NCBI GenBank assembly: GCA_947646655.1
Contig: CANSHI010000012.1
Location: 1-44,360 of the forward strand
Origin: an uncultured bacterium
GTDB taxonomy: Bacteria; Bacillota_I; Bacilli_A; RF39; UBA660
Direction of reading: 5' to 3'
Length of the DNA: 44,360 nt
The translations under genes and the position numbers were made by a program. Position 1 is the first letter of the stretch. Every line of letters starts with the position of its first letter. Positions 32,999 through 40,916 of this stretch are shown here, piece by piece. The notes beneath the pieces are model-generated. The model ran no database searches and had not been told where the DNA came from. It saw only the letters and a program-made list of their open reading frames with translations.

Positions 32999-33269
32999 TT
33001 ATCTATATAAAGTTTTTAATACATTTGTAAGACAATCATCAGCAGTCTTATCAGTATCTGAAAATCTTATTCTAACTAACTTGCCATTTATTTTAAATAT
33101 ATATGGATTTTTTGTCTTCGTTAAAAACTCCAATATTCTTTCATTACCAGGTTTTCTTCTATCTATTTTTATATCTGTTATTTCGTCTACATCTTCTAAT
33201 TTTGCATCATCAAGATTTACATTTCGACAATGTTCTAATTTCTCCGCTAACTCTTCAATATTTTATCAT
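32999..33269 (-). pseudogene. DUF6870-like small protein gene with 1-nt frameshift near start
   Basis: With AGAG upstream, the ATG at 33269 begins Met-Ile but the frame stops after four codons. Removing one A from the AAAA run (33261-33264 region) gives MINIEELAEKLEHCRN and a continuous 89-residue protein. That protein contains DIKIDRRKPGNERILEFL, KNPYIFKINGKLVRIRFSDT and TADDCLTNVLKTLYR, the pattern of small mobile-element proteins I associate with DUF6870. The element may be genuinely broken or the run may be miscounted. The feature length, 271 nt, equals a multiple of three plus one. Confidence 0.7.
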
Positions 33270-33325
33270 AAAACACTCTCCAAATTAATTATAAATTTAA
33301 ATACAATTAATGTTAAATGTGTGAT

Positions 33326-34195
33326 TTAATCATTAATTTTACTCTCTATTTTTTGCTGTTCATCAACATATTGATAATTGAGTGCATTGTCTTTAGAAAT
33401 TGCAGATTTTTTTGTTTCCTTTTCATATAAATCTCTTGTACCTTTTGCAACGCCACCACCTCTTTTAGCAACTTTCAAATTTTCTGTTAGTCCTTGTGGG
33501 TGTTCTTGTCTTGCAATATCTCGTGTTGCAATCTCTCCTATGTTTGTAAGTGCTACTTCTATATCAGTCATATTATCGCGAAGTGATTCTTTTCTTAATC
33601 CTTTATATGATTTATACTCGCTCGCTTTCATTCCAGACCAGCCTTTATAGATTTCATTTGTAAGTAAAGCATATTCTATTGGTTTGGTTATGCCTCCTTC
33701 TTTCCAAACATCTGTTAGCTTAAACCTATCTACAATTCCCATTAGTCTTGCCTTAATCCATTCATCTGTATAACCTTTATTACGATAATAATTTACTGCT
33801 CGATTTATTGCGATTTCAGGATCAAATACTTCATCAATTCTCTCACTACCAAGATTCGCTAACCATAATTTAAAAGGTTCTGCTTTTGGACTAGAAACTG
33901 ATTCGATAAGTCTTAAAATTCCTTTTGTATCAAGTACATCCTGATTATAATATTTACCGTCACTAGATTTTAATTTCAGTTGACTACAATTTGTAGTCAA
34001 CTCTGACCCCTCCTTTTTTAATCTCAATTTTAATACAGACCAATACTTTCTCGCATCATTGCTTTCTGTCAATGCACTTACAACATCAACTACACTAAAA
34101 TAATACTCTTCTTTTTCACTATCCCAAATACTTCTTATTTCCCTATCTTCAAATAAATTTGATATTGTCTCTAATTTATTATTCAAATTTAACAC
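33326..34195 (-). CDS. Bro-N domain (phage antirepressor-like) protein
   Basis: A 289-residue protein. The N-terminal ~115 residues form a Bro-N domain (IRSIWDSEKEEYYFSVVDVV; YWSVLKLRLKKEGSEL; LLRLIES-type segment as ILRLIESVSSPKAEPFKLW). The C-terminal half follows the widespread Bro-associated pattern: GYTDEWIKARLMGI, GMKASEYKSYKGLRKESLRDNMT and a VAKRGGGVAKGTRDLYEKET segment. Relatives are prophage antirepressors or DNA-damage-inducible regulators. It is full length. A repressor target is not visible nearby, so it may be a stand-alone accessory gene of the island. Confidence 0.85.
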   Translation of the reverse strand: MLNLNNKLETISNLFEDREIRSIWDSEKEEYYFSVVDVVSALTESNDARKYWSVLKLRLKKEGSELTTNCSQLKLKSSDGKYYNQDVLDTKGILRLIESVSSPKAEPFKLWLANLGSERIDEVFDPEIAINRAVNYYRNKGYTDEWIKARLMGIVDRFKLTDVWKEGGITKPIEYALLTNEIYKGWSGMKASEYKSYKGLRKESLRDNMTDIEVALTNIGEIATRDIARQEHPQGLTENLKVAKRGGGVAKGTRDLYEKETKKSAISKDNALNYQYVDEQQKIESKIND

Positions 34196-34233
34196 CTTCT
34201 TTCTTATTTTAATTTCTTAGCCAGTTTTTCAGT

Positions 34234-35442
34234 TTATGGAGTTACTTCACAATCTTCTTTAATTCTAGCAACGTAACTTTCAGCGCTTAATTCTATTTTA
34301 TTTTTAAATTCATCATAACTTAAAACAAACACTTTTGGATTATCACTTTTTACATTAAAAACTCTATATATAAAATATTGATTCTTTAGAAATTCCATAC
34401 TTTTCAATTCATTTATGCTAATATGGAAAACATTATTATCACTACCCTCGGTAGTTTTTACTTCAATATACTTTTCAGAAATATTAAACTCCCCTATATC
34501 AAATGAAACAATATCATATCCTATATTGTCATTTTCTTTTAATACCCATTTAATTTTCTCTACTAAATCACTTCTCCCCAATTTAGTTAGTCTTTCTTTT
34601 TCATAAGCAATAACTAGTTCTTCACCAAGTAGTCCATTCTTAGCATTTGATTTTGCTTTCTTTAAATAATCTATCTTTTTAATAGTTTTTTTTGTTAATT
34701 CAGTATATTTATTTTTTCTTTTATATTCAGGAATATCAACTCGTTCAAGAAATATAGTTTTATTATCACTGTCATCAAGTCTTAAAGACTCTTTTATAAT
34801 TTTATCAGCTTCTTCAGCTGTGACATATGATGACTCAATATTTCCTAATACATTATCTACAATATCCATATATGTATGTTCAACCATATTTTCACAGATT
34901 TCATCATATATATCCTTTAGGTCTATTAAGTCGTCGATAAATTCTTTTTCAGAAAACCTATTTTTAGCATAATATTTTGAGATAATTGTTCCAGCCTCAT
35001 ATCCCTTAGCTAACTCCTTGGTGCTCTTTAAATCTATAGGATCTTTGCTAAACCTAGTATCTCCAATTAAAACTCTAAAGTATTTTGCTACTTTTTTAAT
35101 ATTTTCATATTTTTCTTTTTTATATAATTTTTCAAATGTAGTAATCCCTTGTCCCAGAACTAAATAAAAACCCGACATGTCACTTTTAAACAAATAACAA
35201 ATATAAATTCCTTTAGTAGCAGATGTTGTTATTCTTCGATTAAATATACATAACCATGGTATCTCACTTTTTTGTCCCGCTCCTATAGATGCTTTTATTA
35301 AATATTTTTCTTTATCAAAATAATTATATAAATATTTGGGAGCATTTTTAACAAATTCTATATAATAATCTTTACTTGAATTGACTAATAAATTGTCATC
35401 AATTGTATATTTATTTAATAGTAAATCAAATTTTTTCTTCAT
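34234..35442 (-). CDS. McrB-N/DUF3883 putative modification-dependent restriction enzyme
   Basis: A 402-residue protein. The N-terminal domain (about 5-165) matches the MrcB/DUF3578 pattern seen at the N-terminus of McrB-like proteins: IKASIGAGQKSEIPWLCIFN, then KGIYICYLFKSDMSGFYLVLGQG. That domain is linked to recognition of modified DNA. The C-terminal ~130 residues are a DUF3883 domain with GYDIVSFD and YIEVKTTEG, the PD-(D/E)xK-like nuclease core. One polypeptide would combine recognition and cutting, as in type IV systems. No McrC or AAA partner is next to it. Function is inferred; cutting of modified phage DNA is the simplest reading. Confidence 0.72.
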   Translation of the reverse strand: MKKKFDLLLNKYTIDDNLLVNSSKDYYIEFVKNAPKYLYNYFDKEKYLIKASIGAGQKSEIPWLCIFNRRITTSATKGIYICYLFKSDMSGFYLVLGQGITTFEKLYKKEKYENIKKVAKYFRVLIGDTRFSKDPIDLKSTKELAKGYEAGTIISKYYAKNRFSEKEFIDDLIDLKDIYDEICENMVEHTYMDIVDNVLGNIESSYVTAEEADKIIKESLRLDDSDNKTIFLERVDIPEYKRKNKYTELTKKTIKKIDYLKKAKSNAKNGLLGEELVIAYEKERLTKLGRSDLVEKIKWVLKENDNIGYDIVSFDIGEFNISEKYIEVKTTEGSDNNVFHISINELKSMEFLKNQYFIYRVFNVKSDNPKVFVLSYDEFKNKIELSAESYVARIKEDCEVTP

Positions 35443-35454
35443 TACTTTAACTCC

Positions 35455-35735
35455 TTTAAAAATTTTGCTAACGGCACACCAGCTGGATATAAATCGTAGT
35501 TTAATATTTCATTTTTTGATACAAAAATATATTCACTATGATCATGCAAATTAAATTATCCCTTTATATCTTTAGTCTCTCGTTTTAGATGAATACATAT
35601 ACTCATTATTTTTAATAAATTTTCTTACTCTTATATCTAAATCAAATTCTTCATTTATTTCTCTTTCAATCACATGTTTTTCGTTTTCTCTCTTTTTAAC
35701 TTTTCCCCCAGTCCATTTTCATTTACCTAGTATAT
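35455..35735 (-). pseudogene. Decayed Nudix hydrolase
   Basis: On the minus strand the fragments GK-stop-KWTGGKVKKREN, HVIEREINEEFDLDI, a stop, a frame change, then EYIFVSKNEILNYDLYPAGV and PLAKFLKEL can be read in order. They follow a MutT/CTP-pyrophosphohydrolase-type Nudix protein: Nudix box GGK...RE.NEEF, and the closing 'YPAGVPLAKFL' element. Multiple stops and at least one frameshift show that it is dead. It lies directly upstream of the McrB-N/DUF3883 gene. Confidence 0.72.
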
Positions 35736-35849
35736 CTAGACTTCCTGTAGCTCACTATCTTTTTATTAATCACTAAAACCTTATAATTCTATCATTAGTT
35801 TTCGCATTCATAATCCCATAAACTTAATTTACCATTTACTCTAATGGGT

Positions 35850-35966
35850 TTATTTTTCTAATTTAAAGACATATCCATGCCAATCATTCTTTTTAATTAA
35901 ACTTTTATATACAACAGGATTTTTTTTATACATTGCCCACGGTTGTTTAATCGTTATTACTTTCAT
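35850..35966 (-). pseudogene. Short ASCH-like remnant
   Basis: A 38-codon open frame begins MKVITIKQPWA, the typical N-terminus of ASCH-domain proteins (putative RNA-binding folds). It then runs into YKSLIKKNDWHGYVFKLEK, which resembles a C-terminal segment. The middle of the domain (about 80 residues) appears lost. GGAGAAGG precedes the ATG, so a short peptide could still be made. The remaining 35736-35849 and 35967-36019 hold no gene that I can see. Confidence 0.45.
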
Positions 35967-36019
35967 TTTTCCTTCTCCAATTTTTCAGCCAAGGTCAAGT
36001 ATTTAAAACATAAAGTTAA

Positions 36020-36649
36020 TTAAGCCACAGCCCTTTTGATCTCTTCCTCACTTATTTTGCCCTCTCTTAAAATGACAACTTTATCATCCTTTACTTCCAC
36101 AATTGTAGAAGTAACATCACTTTCTATATCGCCAAAATCTAAAATATAATCGACTTTTCCATTCAGTTCCTCGATAATTTTCTCTATTTTGATTCCAGTA
36201 GGACTTCCTGATAAATTTGCACTCGGTGCAACAATTGGAACACCTGCATATTGACTTAACTTAAATACGATACCCTCATTAATAAATCTAACTCTTACAA
36301 ATTCATCATGTGCAGAGACAATATCAGGAATGAAACCCAATTTCTTCTTAAATTTTATAGTTAAAGGACCCGGCCAAAACGCTTCGATCAATTTTTGTTC
36401 TAAAGGACCGATGTATTCTACCATAAGTTCTAGCATTTTTTTATCAGAAATTAAAACTATAAGTGGTTTTTCCTTAGGCCTTCCCTTTATTTCGTATATT
36501 CTTTCACAAGCATCACTACTTAACGCATTAGTACCTATCCCATAAACCGTATCGGTTGGAAACACTACAGACTTCCCATCTTTCAAAGCCTTAGATACTT
36601 CAATGATTTTTTCATCATCTAAAAACACTCTCTTAAAACATTTTGTCAT
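36020..36649 (-). CDS. Threonylcarbamoyl-AMP synthase (Sua5/YrdC/YwlC)
   Basis: A 209-residue enzyme making threonylcarbamoyl-AMP from Thr, bicarbonate and ATP, the first step of t6A37 in tRNA. The pattern is GKSVVFPTDTVYGIGTNA (about 25-42), then YEIKGRPKEKPLIVLI (about 51-66), FWPGPLTIKFKK and VPIVAPSANLSGSPTG. It lacks the extra C-terminal Sua5 domain, so it is of the short TsaC/YrdC type. Its product feeds the substrate of MtaB (981-2261). It marks the right-hand chromosomal edge of the accessory region. Confidence 0.93.
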   Translation of the reverse strand: MTKCFKRVFLDDEKIIEVSKALKDGKSVVFPTDTVYGIGTNALSSDACERIYEIKGRPKEKPLIVLISDKKMLELMVEYIGPLEQKLIEAFWPGPLTIKFKKKLGFIPDIVSAHDEFVRVRFINEGIVFKLSQYAGVPIVAPSANLSGSPTGIKIEKIIEELNGKVDYILDFGDIESDVTSTIVEVKDDKVVILREGKISEEEIKRAVA

Positions 36650-36673
36650 TTATTTTCATTTCCCTTTTATTAA

Positions 36674-37168
36674 TTACTTCATTAAACTTCTCAACCTATT
36701 TTTATATCTTATAGGATTTAATTTTTTAACGTGACCTTCCTCATCAACTGCAACTTCGGGAATATAAATCCCAGTCCTAAGCTCTATATAATCGGCGATT
36801 AACCTTCTATGACAAAATTCCCATATTTCTTCATGACATAAAAGAATAATTTTCTCTCCAAACTTTTCTTCGAAAAGACTTAATAATTCAAAAACATCTA
36901 AATCTTTTAATCTCATCTCATAAAAACTTAAAATATATTCGTCTTCTATTTTTTTCCTCTGAGCATCATATTCTTCTCTACTTAAAGTACTTCTAGCTTT
37001 CACAAGCTCTTCATACTTTTCAGCATAAGGCAAATAAGTGACTAATCTAGGAGCTAACTTTTTATAAGAAGGTCCAAAAAATCCCCAAGCATTACCTCCA
37101 TCACCCGTCACAGAAACTCTATTGCCTGATTTTACATTTTCATAACTACCTGTACCTAATATGATCAT
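36674..37168 (-). CDS. DUF488-family protein
   Basis: A 164-residue protein. The C-terminal half has KIILLCHEEIWEFCHRRLIA (about 112-131), the Cys-x-His...CHR hallmark of DUF488. A preceding FGPSYKKLAPRL fits the same family. The N-terminal 30 residues (ILGTGSYENVKSGNRV) are conserved in relatives. DUF488 function is unknown, though conserved Cys and His residues suggest catalysis or metal binding. AGGAG precedes the ATG at 37168, so the longer frame to 37201 is not needed. It lies 24 bp upstream of the sua5 gene. Confidence 0.75.
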   Translation of the reverse strand: MIILGTGSYENVKSGNRVSVTGDGGNAWGFFGPSYKKLAPRLVTYLPYAEKYEELVKARSTLSREEYDAQRKKIEDEYILSFYEMRLKDLDVFELLSLFEEKFGEKIILLCHEEIWEFCHRRLIADYIELRTGIYIPEVAVDEEGHVKKLNPIRYKNRLRSLMK

Positions 37169-37224
37169 AAATACGCTCCTCTCATAAACATTATAACACA
37201 CTAATCTAAAGGAAAAAAGATTAT

Positions 37225-37255
37225 AAAAAAAAGACTCGCTTTTTAGCCTCTTTTT
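37225..37255 (-). terminator. Terminator after the kinase-like gene
   Basis: On the minus strand AAAGAGGCT pairs with AGTCTTTTT around an 8-nt loop, with a following T run. It separates the kinase-like gene from the DUF488 gene. Confidence 0.7.
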
Positions 37256-37266
37256 AAAAAATCTTA

Positions 37267-38163
37267 CTACTTTCGACTCATCGTAACAAACTCTTTATAA
37301 AATTTTTCTATAGATTCAAATCTTTCTTCCCTTTTATAACTTGTAGCTTTTAAAAGAACATCGTACACCTCTTTTGACAATTCAAAATGTTCATATTCAT
37401 TATGGATAAATATTCCCTTTTCGTATCTCTCATCATTATTTACCACTTCACTAAACATATCGAATATGATTGCCCCCAAAGTAAATTCACTCGTTAACTC
37501 GTCGATATTTGCACCCTTTACATTTTCCTCAGGAGCTTTTAATCTCTTCGTACCAAAATAATCTTCCCCTAAATCGTTGAATGTAGGCATTTTTCTGAAC
37601 AAATCGATGTCACAAAATTTAACTGTATCGTTTTCAAAATCATAAATAATACTGCTATCGTAAAAATCTACTGCCACATATCCTAAACTTACAAAATGAT
37701 TAAAAAATGAAAATAGCTTATCTACCACATCGAGTTTTTTTTCTATGGGTAACATTTTAAATTTCATTATAGGAGTTATTTCCTTAGTTTCAAAATATCT
37801 ATCAAAATTCCAATGGTCGAATAGACAATCGCCCTCTACAAAATCGAATACTGCTACATAAAACTCATTTATAGAAAATTCATCTACCAAATTGATTAAA
37901 CACTCATGTTTCAAATCTTTGTATATATTTACCGCTTTTTTTAGAAGCTCGATTGACTCCTCCTCGCTTATCTCGGCTTTAACACTCTTAGCGCCAGCCA
38001 CTTTAAAAAAATATTTTTTACCATCTTTCTTTACTCCAAAAGATATACAGCCACTTCCAGTAGAATCGATAACCGAAAAAACTTCGCCATAACTATTTAA
38101 CCAACTAAAATCTTGATATTCTCTTAACTTAAACTCTACATTGTTTATTTTTAACCTAATCAT
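37267..38163 (-). CDS. Protein-kinase-fold protein
   Basis: A 298-residue protein with a eukaryotic-type kinase fold. There is an ATP-lysine strand in KYFFKVAGA (about 49-57), the acidic helix Glu region near 66-74, and a hinge VFDFVEGD. The catalytic loop is GYVAVDFYDSSI, where Asp is kept but HRD is VDF. A metal-binding DID occurs in place of DFG (FCDIDLF), followed by an APEE-like segment. Changes from the canonical motifs are typical for a clade in Bacillota that may phosphorylate small molecules or act atypically. The start overlaps the Nudix-HAD gene by 8 bp. Confidence 0.72.
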   Translation of the reverse strand: MIRLKINNVEFKLREYQDFSWLNSYGEVFSVIDSTGSGCISFGVKKDGKKYFFKVAGAKSVKAEISEEESIELLKKAVNIYKDLKHECLINLVDEFSINEFYVAVFDFVEGDCLFDHWNFDRYFETKEITPIMKFKMLPIEKKLDVVDKLFSFFNHFVSLGYVAVDFYDSSIIYDFENDTVKFCDIDLFRKMPTFNDLGEDYFGTKRLKAPEENVKGANIDELTSEFTLGAIIFDMFSEVVNNDERYEKGIFIHNEYEHFELSKEVYDVLLKATSYKREERFESIEKFYKEFVTMSRK

Positions 38164-39097
38164 TAATACCTCTTTTATAATCTAAAAAACTGCTGATATG
38201 CCACGAATTTATGCCTAGCCTCTCCGCTTCCCGCAAAATATTTAAAGAGTCGTCGATAAAAACTACATCCTTAATGTCGATACTATTCTTTTCACAATAT
38301 TCTAGTATAGCTTTGCCTTTAGAAGAACCTTTAATAAAAATTCTCTCTTCTATCATCGGAAAAAATCTATCTAACCAAACATTTTTATCTTCAATCGATT
38401 TATCACATAAGACATGCCCTAAGACGATATTCTTTCTAACATCTGCATTTTTTAAAATATTTTGCATAAATCTCGAAGGAACTCTTTTTAAAAAAATGCC
38501 TTCATTTATTTCATCTAAACTCATACCATTATCAGAACCATCCGAAGAGCTTACATGGCCATTAAATCTATATGAAGCCAAAGTCCCATCGATATCCCAA
38601 AAAACAATTTTATCTTTTAAAACATTATCAGTAATCGTTCCATCATAATACTCTTTGTACTCGATATACAAGTCTAAAACATAATTTTGCCAATTCCTTA
38701 AAAGCTTATTTCTAAAATCTTCTGGTTTAATCCAAACTAAATTGTGGTCCTTTTCAACTGGTTCTTTTACAAATTCGTTTAACTTAACTACATAAATACT
38801 TGCCAGTACCTCGATGTAACCTCTAGTCTTTGATTTTAAAAACTCTCCCACCTCAGTAAAAAAATTGATATCTTTAATAGAGTAACCGCATTCTTCTATT
38901 AACTCTCTTCGTAAAGCTTCCAAAGGTGTCTCTCCTTTTTCAATGCCACCCCCAAAATAATAACAATCTTTATCTTCATCACAAACAATTGCAATTTTGC
39001 CATCTTCACCTTCAACTATGGCATAGGCACCTGGTCTTTTGGTGTACTCTTTCTCATCTTTTTTATTTACATAAATCACTATTTTACACTTCCCCAC
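38156..39097 (-). CDS. Nudix hydrolase-HAD phosphatase fusion
   Basis: A 313-residue protein. Residues about 18-150 are a Nudix domain, with the box GGIEKGETPLEALRRELIEE (about 50-69) keeping all catalytic Glu. Residues about 163-310 are a HAD-like domain: FWDIDGTLASY (motif I DxDGT), a long cap-like insert, and VVFIDDSLNILREA (motif IV DD). The two halves suggest hydrolysis of a nucleoside diphosphate-type compound followed by dephosphorylation, but the substrate is unknown. It overlaps lepB by 19 bp and the kinase gene by 8 bp, so the three are probably co-translated. Confidence 0.8.
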   Translation of the reverse strand: MGKCKIVIYVNKKDEKEYTKRPGAYAIVEGEDGKIAIVCDEDKDCYYFGGGIEKGETPLEALRRELIEECGYSIKDINFFTEVGEFLKSKTRGYIEVLASIYVVKLNEFVKEPVEKDHNLVWIKPEDFRNKLLRNWQNYVLDLYIEYKEYYDGTITDNVLKDKIVFWDIDGTLASYRFNGHVSSSDGSDNGMSLDEINEGIFLKRVPSRFMQNILKNADVRKNIVLGHVLCDKSIEDKNVWLDRFFPMIEERIFIKGSSKGKAILEYCEKNSIDIKDVVFIDDSLNILREAERLGINSWHISSFLDYKRGIND

Positions 39098-39558
39098 TTA
39101 TTAAATGGAAATATTACAAAATTTGTTGTACCTAATATTTGTTTCCTTTTAACACATCCTATTATTCTTGAATCGATAGAATCCTCACGATTATCGCCTA
39201 AAACAAAGTACTCATCTTCCCTGCAATAATCTACAAAATCACCTGTATTTCCGATCCCAAACTCGCTTTCCATTAATTCACCGTTTATATAAAGCTTATT
39301 ATCATTGTATTCGATATCTTCTTTAGGTAGCCCGATTACTCTTTTAATAATTTTCTCTTTACCTGCTTTTACAACGACAATATCATTTCTCTCGATAGTT
39401 TTATCATATTTTTTTAAAATCATTAAATTGCCATCTTCTAAAGTGTTAAGCATGCTTCCGCCGTTTACTTTTATGGGTGTCGCAATAAAAATTCTCAACA
39501 AAATGACTACAATTATTATAATTATATAACCGATATATTCTTTAAACTTTTCTTTCAT
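39079..39558 (-). CDS. lepB: Signal peptidase I
   Basis: A 159-residue type I signal peptidase that cuts signal peptides of secreted proteins. One membrane span lies at about 7-28. The catalytic Ser is in VNGGSMLNTLEDG (about 32-44), and the catalytic Lys is in AGKEKIIKRVIGLP (about 68-81). The C-terminal GDNREDSIDSR block is present. I chose the ATG at 39558 because GGTGAT is spaced for it; the ATG four codons upstream has its Shine-Dalgarno only 3 nt away. It is the first gene after the rplS terminator. Confidence 0.94.
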   Translation of the reverse strand: MKEKFKEYIGYIIIIIVVILLRIFIATPIKVNGGSMLNTLEDGNLMILKKYDKTIERNDIVVVKAGKEKIIKRVIGLPKEDIEYNDNKLYINGELMESEFGIGNTGDFVDYCREDEYFVLGDNREDSIDSRIIGCVKRKQILGTTNFVIFPFNKWGSVK

Positions 39559-39582
39559 TATAATCACCATTTCCTCTTATCA

Positions 39583-39588
39583 ATTATA
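39583..39588 (-). promoter_or_regulatory. Extended -10 of a lepB promoter
   Basis: On the minus strand TGATATAAT lies 24 bp upstream of the start at 39558. No good -35 is seen at 17 bp. Confidence 0.45.
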
Positions 39589-39602
39589 TCATAAATTGAC
39601 AA

Positions 39603-39625
39603 TAAAAAAAGAACTTTCGTTCCTT
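39603..39625 (-). terminator. Terminator of rplS
   Basis: On the minus strand AAGGAAC-GAAA-GTTCTTT (7 bp with one wobble and a GNRA tetraloop) is followed by five more T residues. It lies 3-4 bp after the rplS stop. Confidence 0.85.
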
Positions 39626-39628
39626 CCA

Positions 39629-39967
39629 TTAATTTCTTTCAGGTACTTTATATTCTTTTCTCATACCTTTTAAGAATGTAAGTTTATTTCTTCTAACTTT
39701 ACCTTTCTTAACAACTTCGATTGAATCGATTACAGGACTGTTAACTGGGAAAGTTCTAGAAACTCCTACAGAGCCACTTTTCTTTCTAACTGTAAATGTA
39801 GCATTGATGCCACCTTCTTTTTTAGCAATTACAAGTCCTTCAAAAGCCTGGATTCTTTCTTTTTTTCCTTCTTTTACCCAAACATTAACACGAACAGTGT
39901 CACCACTTCTAAATTCTGGAATATTTGGATTTTCATGTTTTTTGTTGACTTTATCAACTAAATTCAT
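39629..39967 (-). CDS. rplS: 50S ribosomal protein L19
   Basis: A 112-residue ribosomal protein at the 30S-50S interface. The N-terminus IPEFRSGDTVRVNVWVKEG and the C-terminal RRNKLTFLKGMRKEYKVPER identify it. I place the start at the ATG at 39967 with AAGGAG upstream; the frame to 40021 would be leader sequence. It is monocistronic between a strong promoter and a terminator, with an 85-nt leader that may be an autoregulatory L19 leader. In Bacillus rplS follows trmD; trmD is not next to it here. Confidence 0.96.
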   Translation of the reverse strand: MNLVDKVNKKHENPNIPEFRSGDTVRVNVWVKEGKKERIQAFEGLVIAKKEGGINATFTVRKKSGSVGVSRTFPVNSPVIDSIEVVKKGKVRRNKLTFLKGMRKEYKVPERN

Positions 39968-40055
39968 GGATAACGTCTCCTTCCTTAAAAATAATATAAT
40001 GTCATGCAATCGTAATATCAACCAGCGGATTACACCAAGCTTTCCTTAAAAAGCA
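39968..40055 (-). promoter_or_regulatory. rplS 5' leader, possible L19 leader RNA
   Basis: The transcript from the promoter at 40061-40090 has an ~88-nt leader containing GTAAT-(12 nt)-ATTAC pairing and GCATGAC before the Shine-Dalgarno. Bacillota rplS genes often have an L19-binding leader, and the layout is compatible. I could not check it against a covariance model. Confidence 0.5.
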
Positions 40056-40060
40056 AAATC

Positions 40061-40090
40061 ATTATAACACATTGCCAGCTTAAATTTCAA
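40061..40090 (-). promoter_or_regulatory. Promoter of rplS
   Basis: On the minus strand TTGAAA (40085-40090), an 18-bp spacer and TATAAT (40061-40066) with an upstream TG (extended -10): one of the best promoters in the window. Confidence 0.8.
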
Positions 40091-40138
40091 GTATTTCTAT
40101 ATTTTTTTGCATACTTTATCAAAAAAAGTTTACAAAGC

Positions 40139-40912
40139 TTACCTATTTTTCTTATTATCTTTCATTTTTAGTGCTCGTCCTCTTGCACTTACAGGGGCTG
40201 CATCACTTTCTTCATCATCTTGTCTTTTACTTTCTAATAAAGACTCTCTTAAAGACTGCAAATAATCCATATCGTTTTGAGCATCTGATACGTCTTCTTT
40301 TTCACTTAAATCGATTGTACCCTCTTTAGCATCGTGAATAAAATCTTCCACATTATCATATTTCTCACTTATCGCACGGTTAATAACTTCTGATTCTCCC
40401 AGTATTTTGTTACGAAGAGCATGTGCTCCCATTTTTGCATCTTTCCCTTGAGAATATGAAACTTCAACATTTCCATCCTCTAACCTCTTAAAATAAGTTA
40501 CACTTCCATTTTGTATATTAATCATTCTAGATAATGGTTGTCCCTTTAATGCTTTATAAAGTTTTTTATTAAATTTTAAAACTGTTAAATAGCTAGGATC
40601 ATCTTCATAAACTTTCTTTTCAAGTGGTAATAACTCATATATTTCATCATCGATATCTTCTAAATAAGCATTTGCTTTCTCTTCAAAATTTAATGCTAAA
40701 TACCCTACTTCAAACAAATTGAGAAATGGGATGAAGAGATCAGTCCCTAAATCTATTATTAATCTACTAAAAAGTCCTTCATCATCTAAGTACTTTTTAC
40801 CACTATCTAAAAGCTTTTTTAACAATTTCAACTCTAAAAACTTTTTCGACAAGTAAGCTATAGAAACACTTACTACCTCTAAACCTAATAAAAACGTCAC
40901 CAATATTTCCAT
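40139..40912 (-). CDS. Unknown membrane-anchored protein
   Basis: A 257-residue protein, not recognised. A hydrophobic N-terminal segment (about 3-21, LVTFLLGLEVVSVSIAYLS) is followed by a second possible span near 54-75. A central region, acidic and Leu-rich, has EIYELLPLEKKVYEDD. The Lys/Asp/Asn-rich C-terminus (SLRESLLESKRQDDEESDA) is probably disordered. No catalytic motif is evident. It starts 4 bp after the 144-residue gene upstream, so the two form a pair that may work together. Confidence 0.6.
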   Translation of the reverse strand: MEILVTFLLGLEVVSVSIAYLSKKFLELKLLKKLLDSGKKYLDDEGLFSRLIIDLGTDLFIPFLNLFEVGYLALNFEEKANAYLEDIDDEIYELLPLEKKVYEDDPSYLTVLKFNKKLYKALKGQPLSRMINIQNGSVTYFKRLEDGNVEVSYSQGKDAKMGAHALRNKILGESEVINRAISEKYDNVEDFIHDAKEGTIDLSEKEDVSDAQNDMDYLQSLRESLLESKRQDDEESDAAPVSARGRALKMKDNKKNR

Positions 40913-40916
40913 ATTT

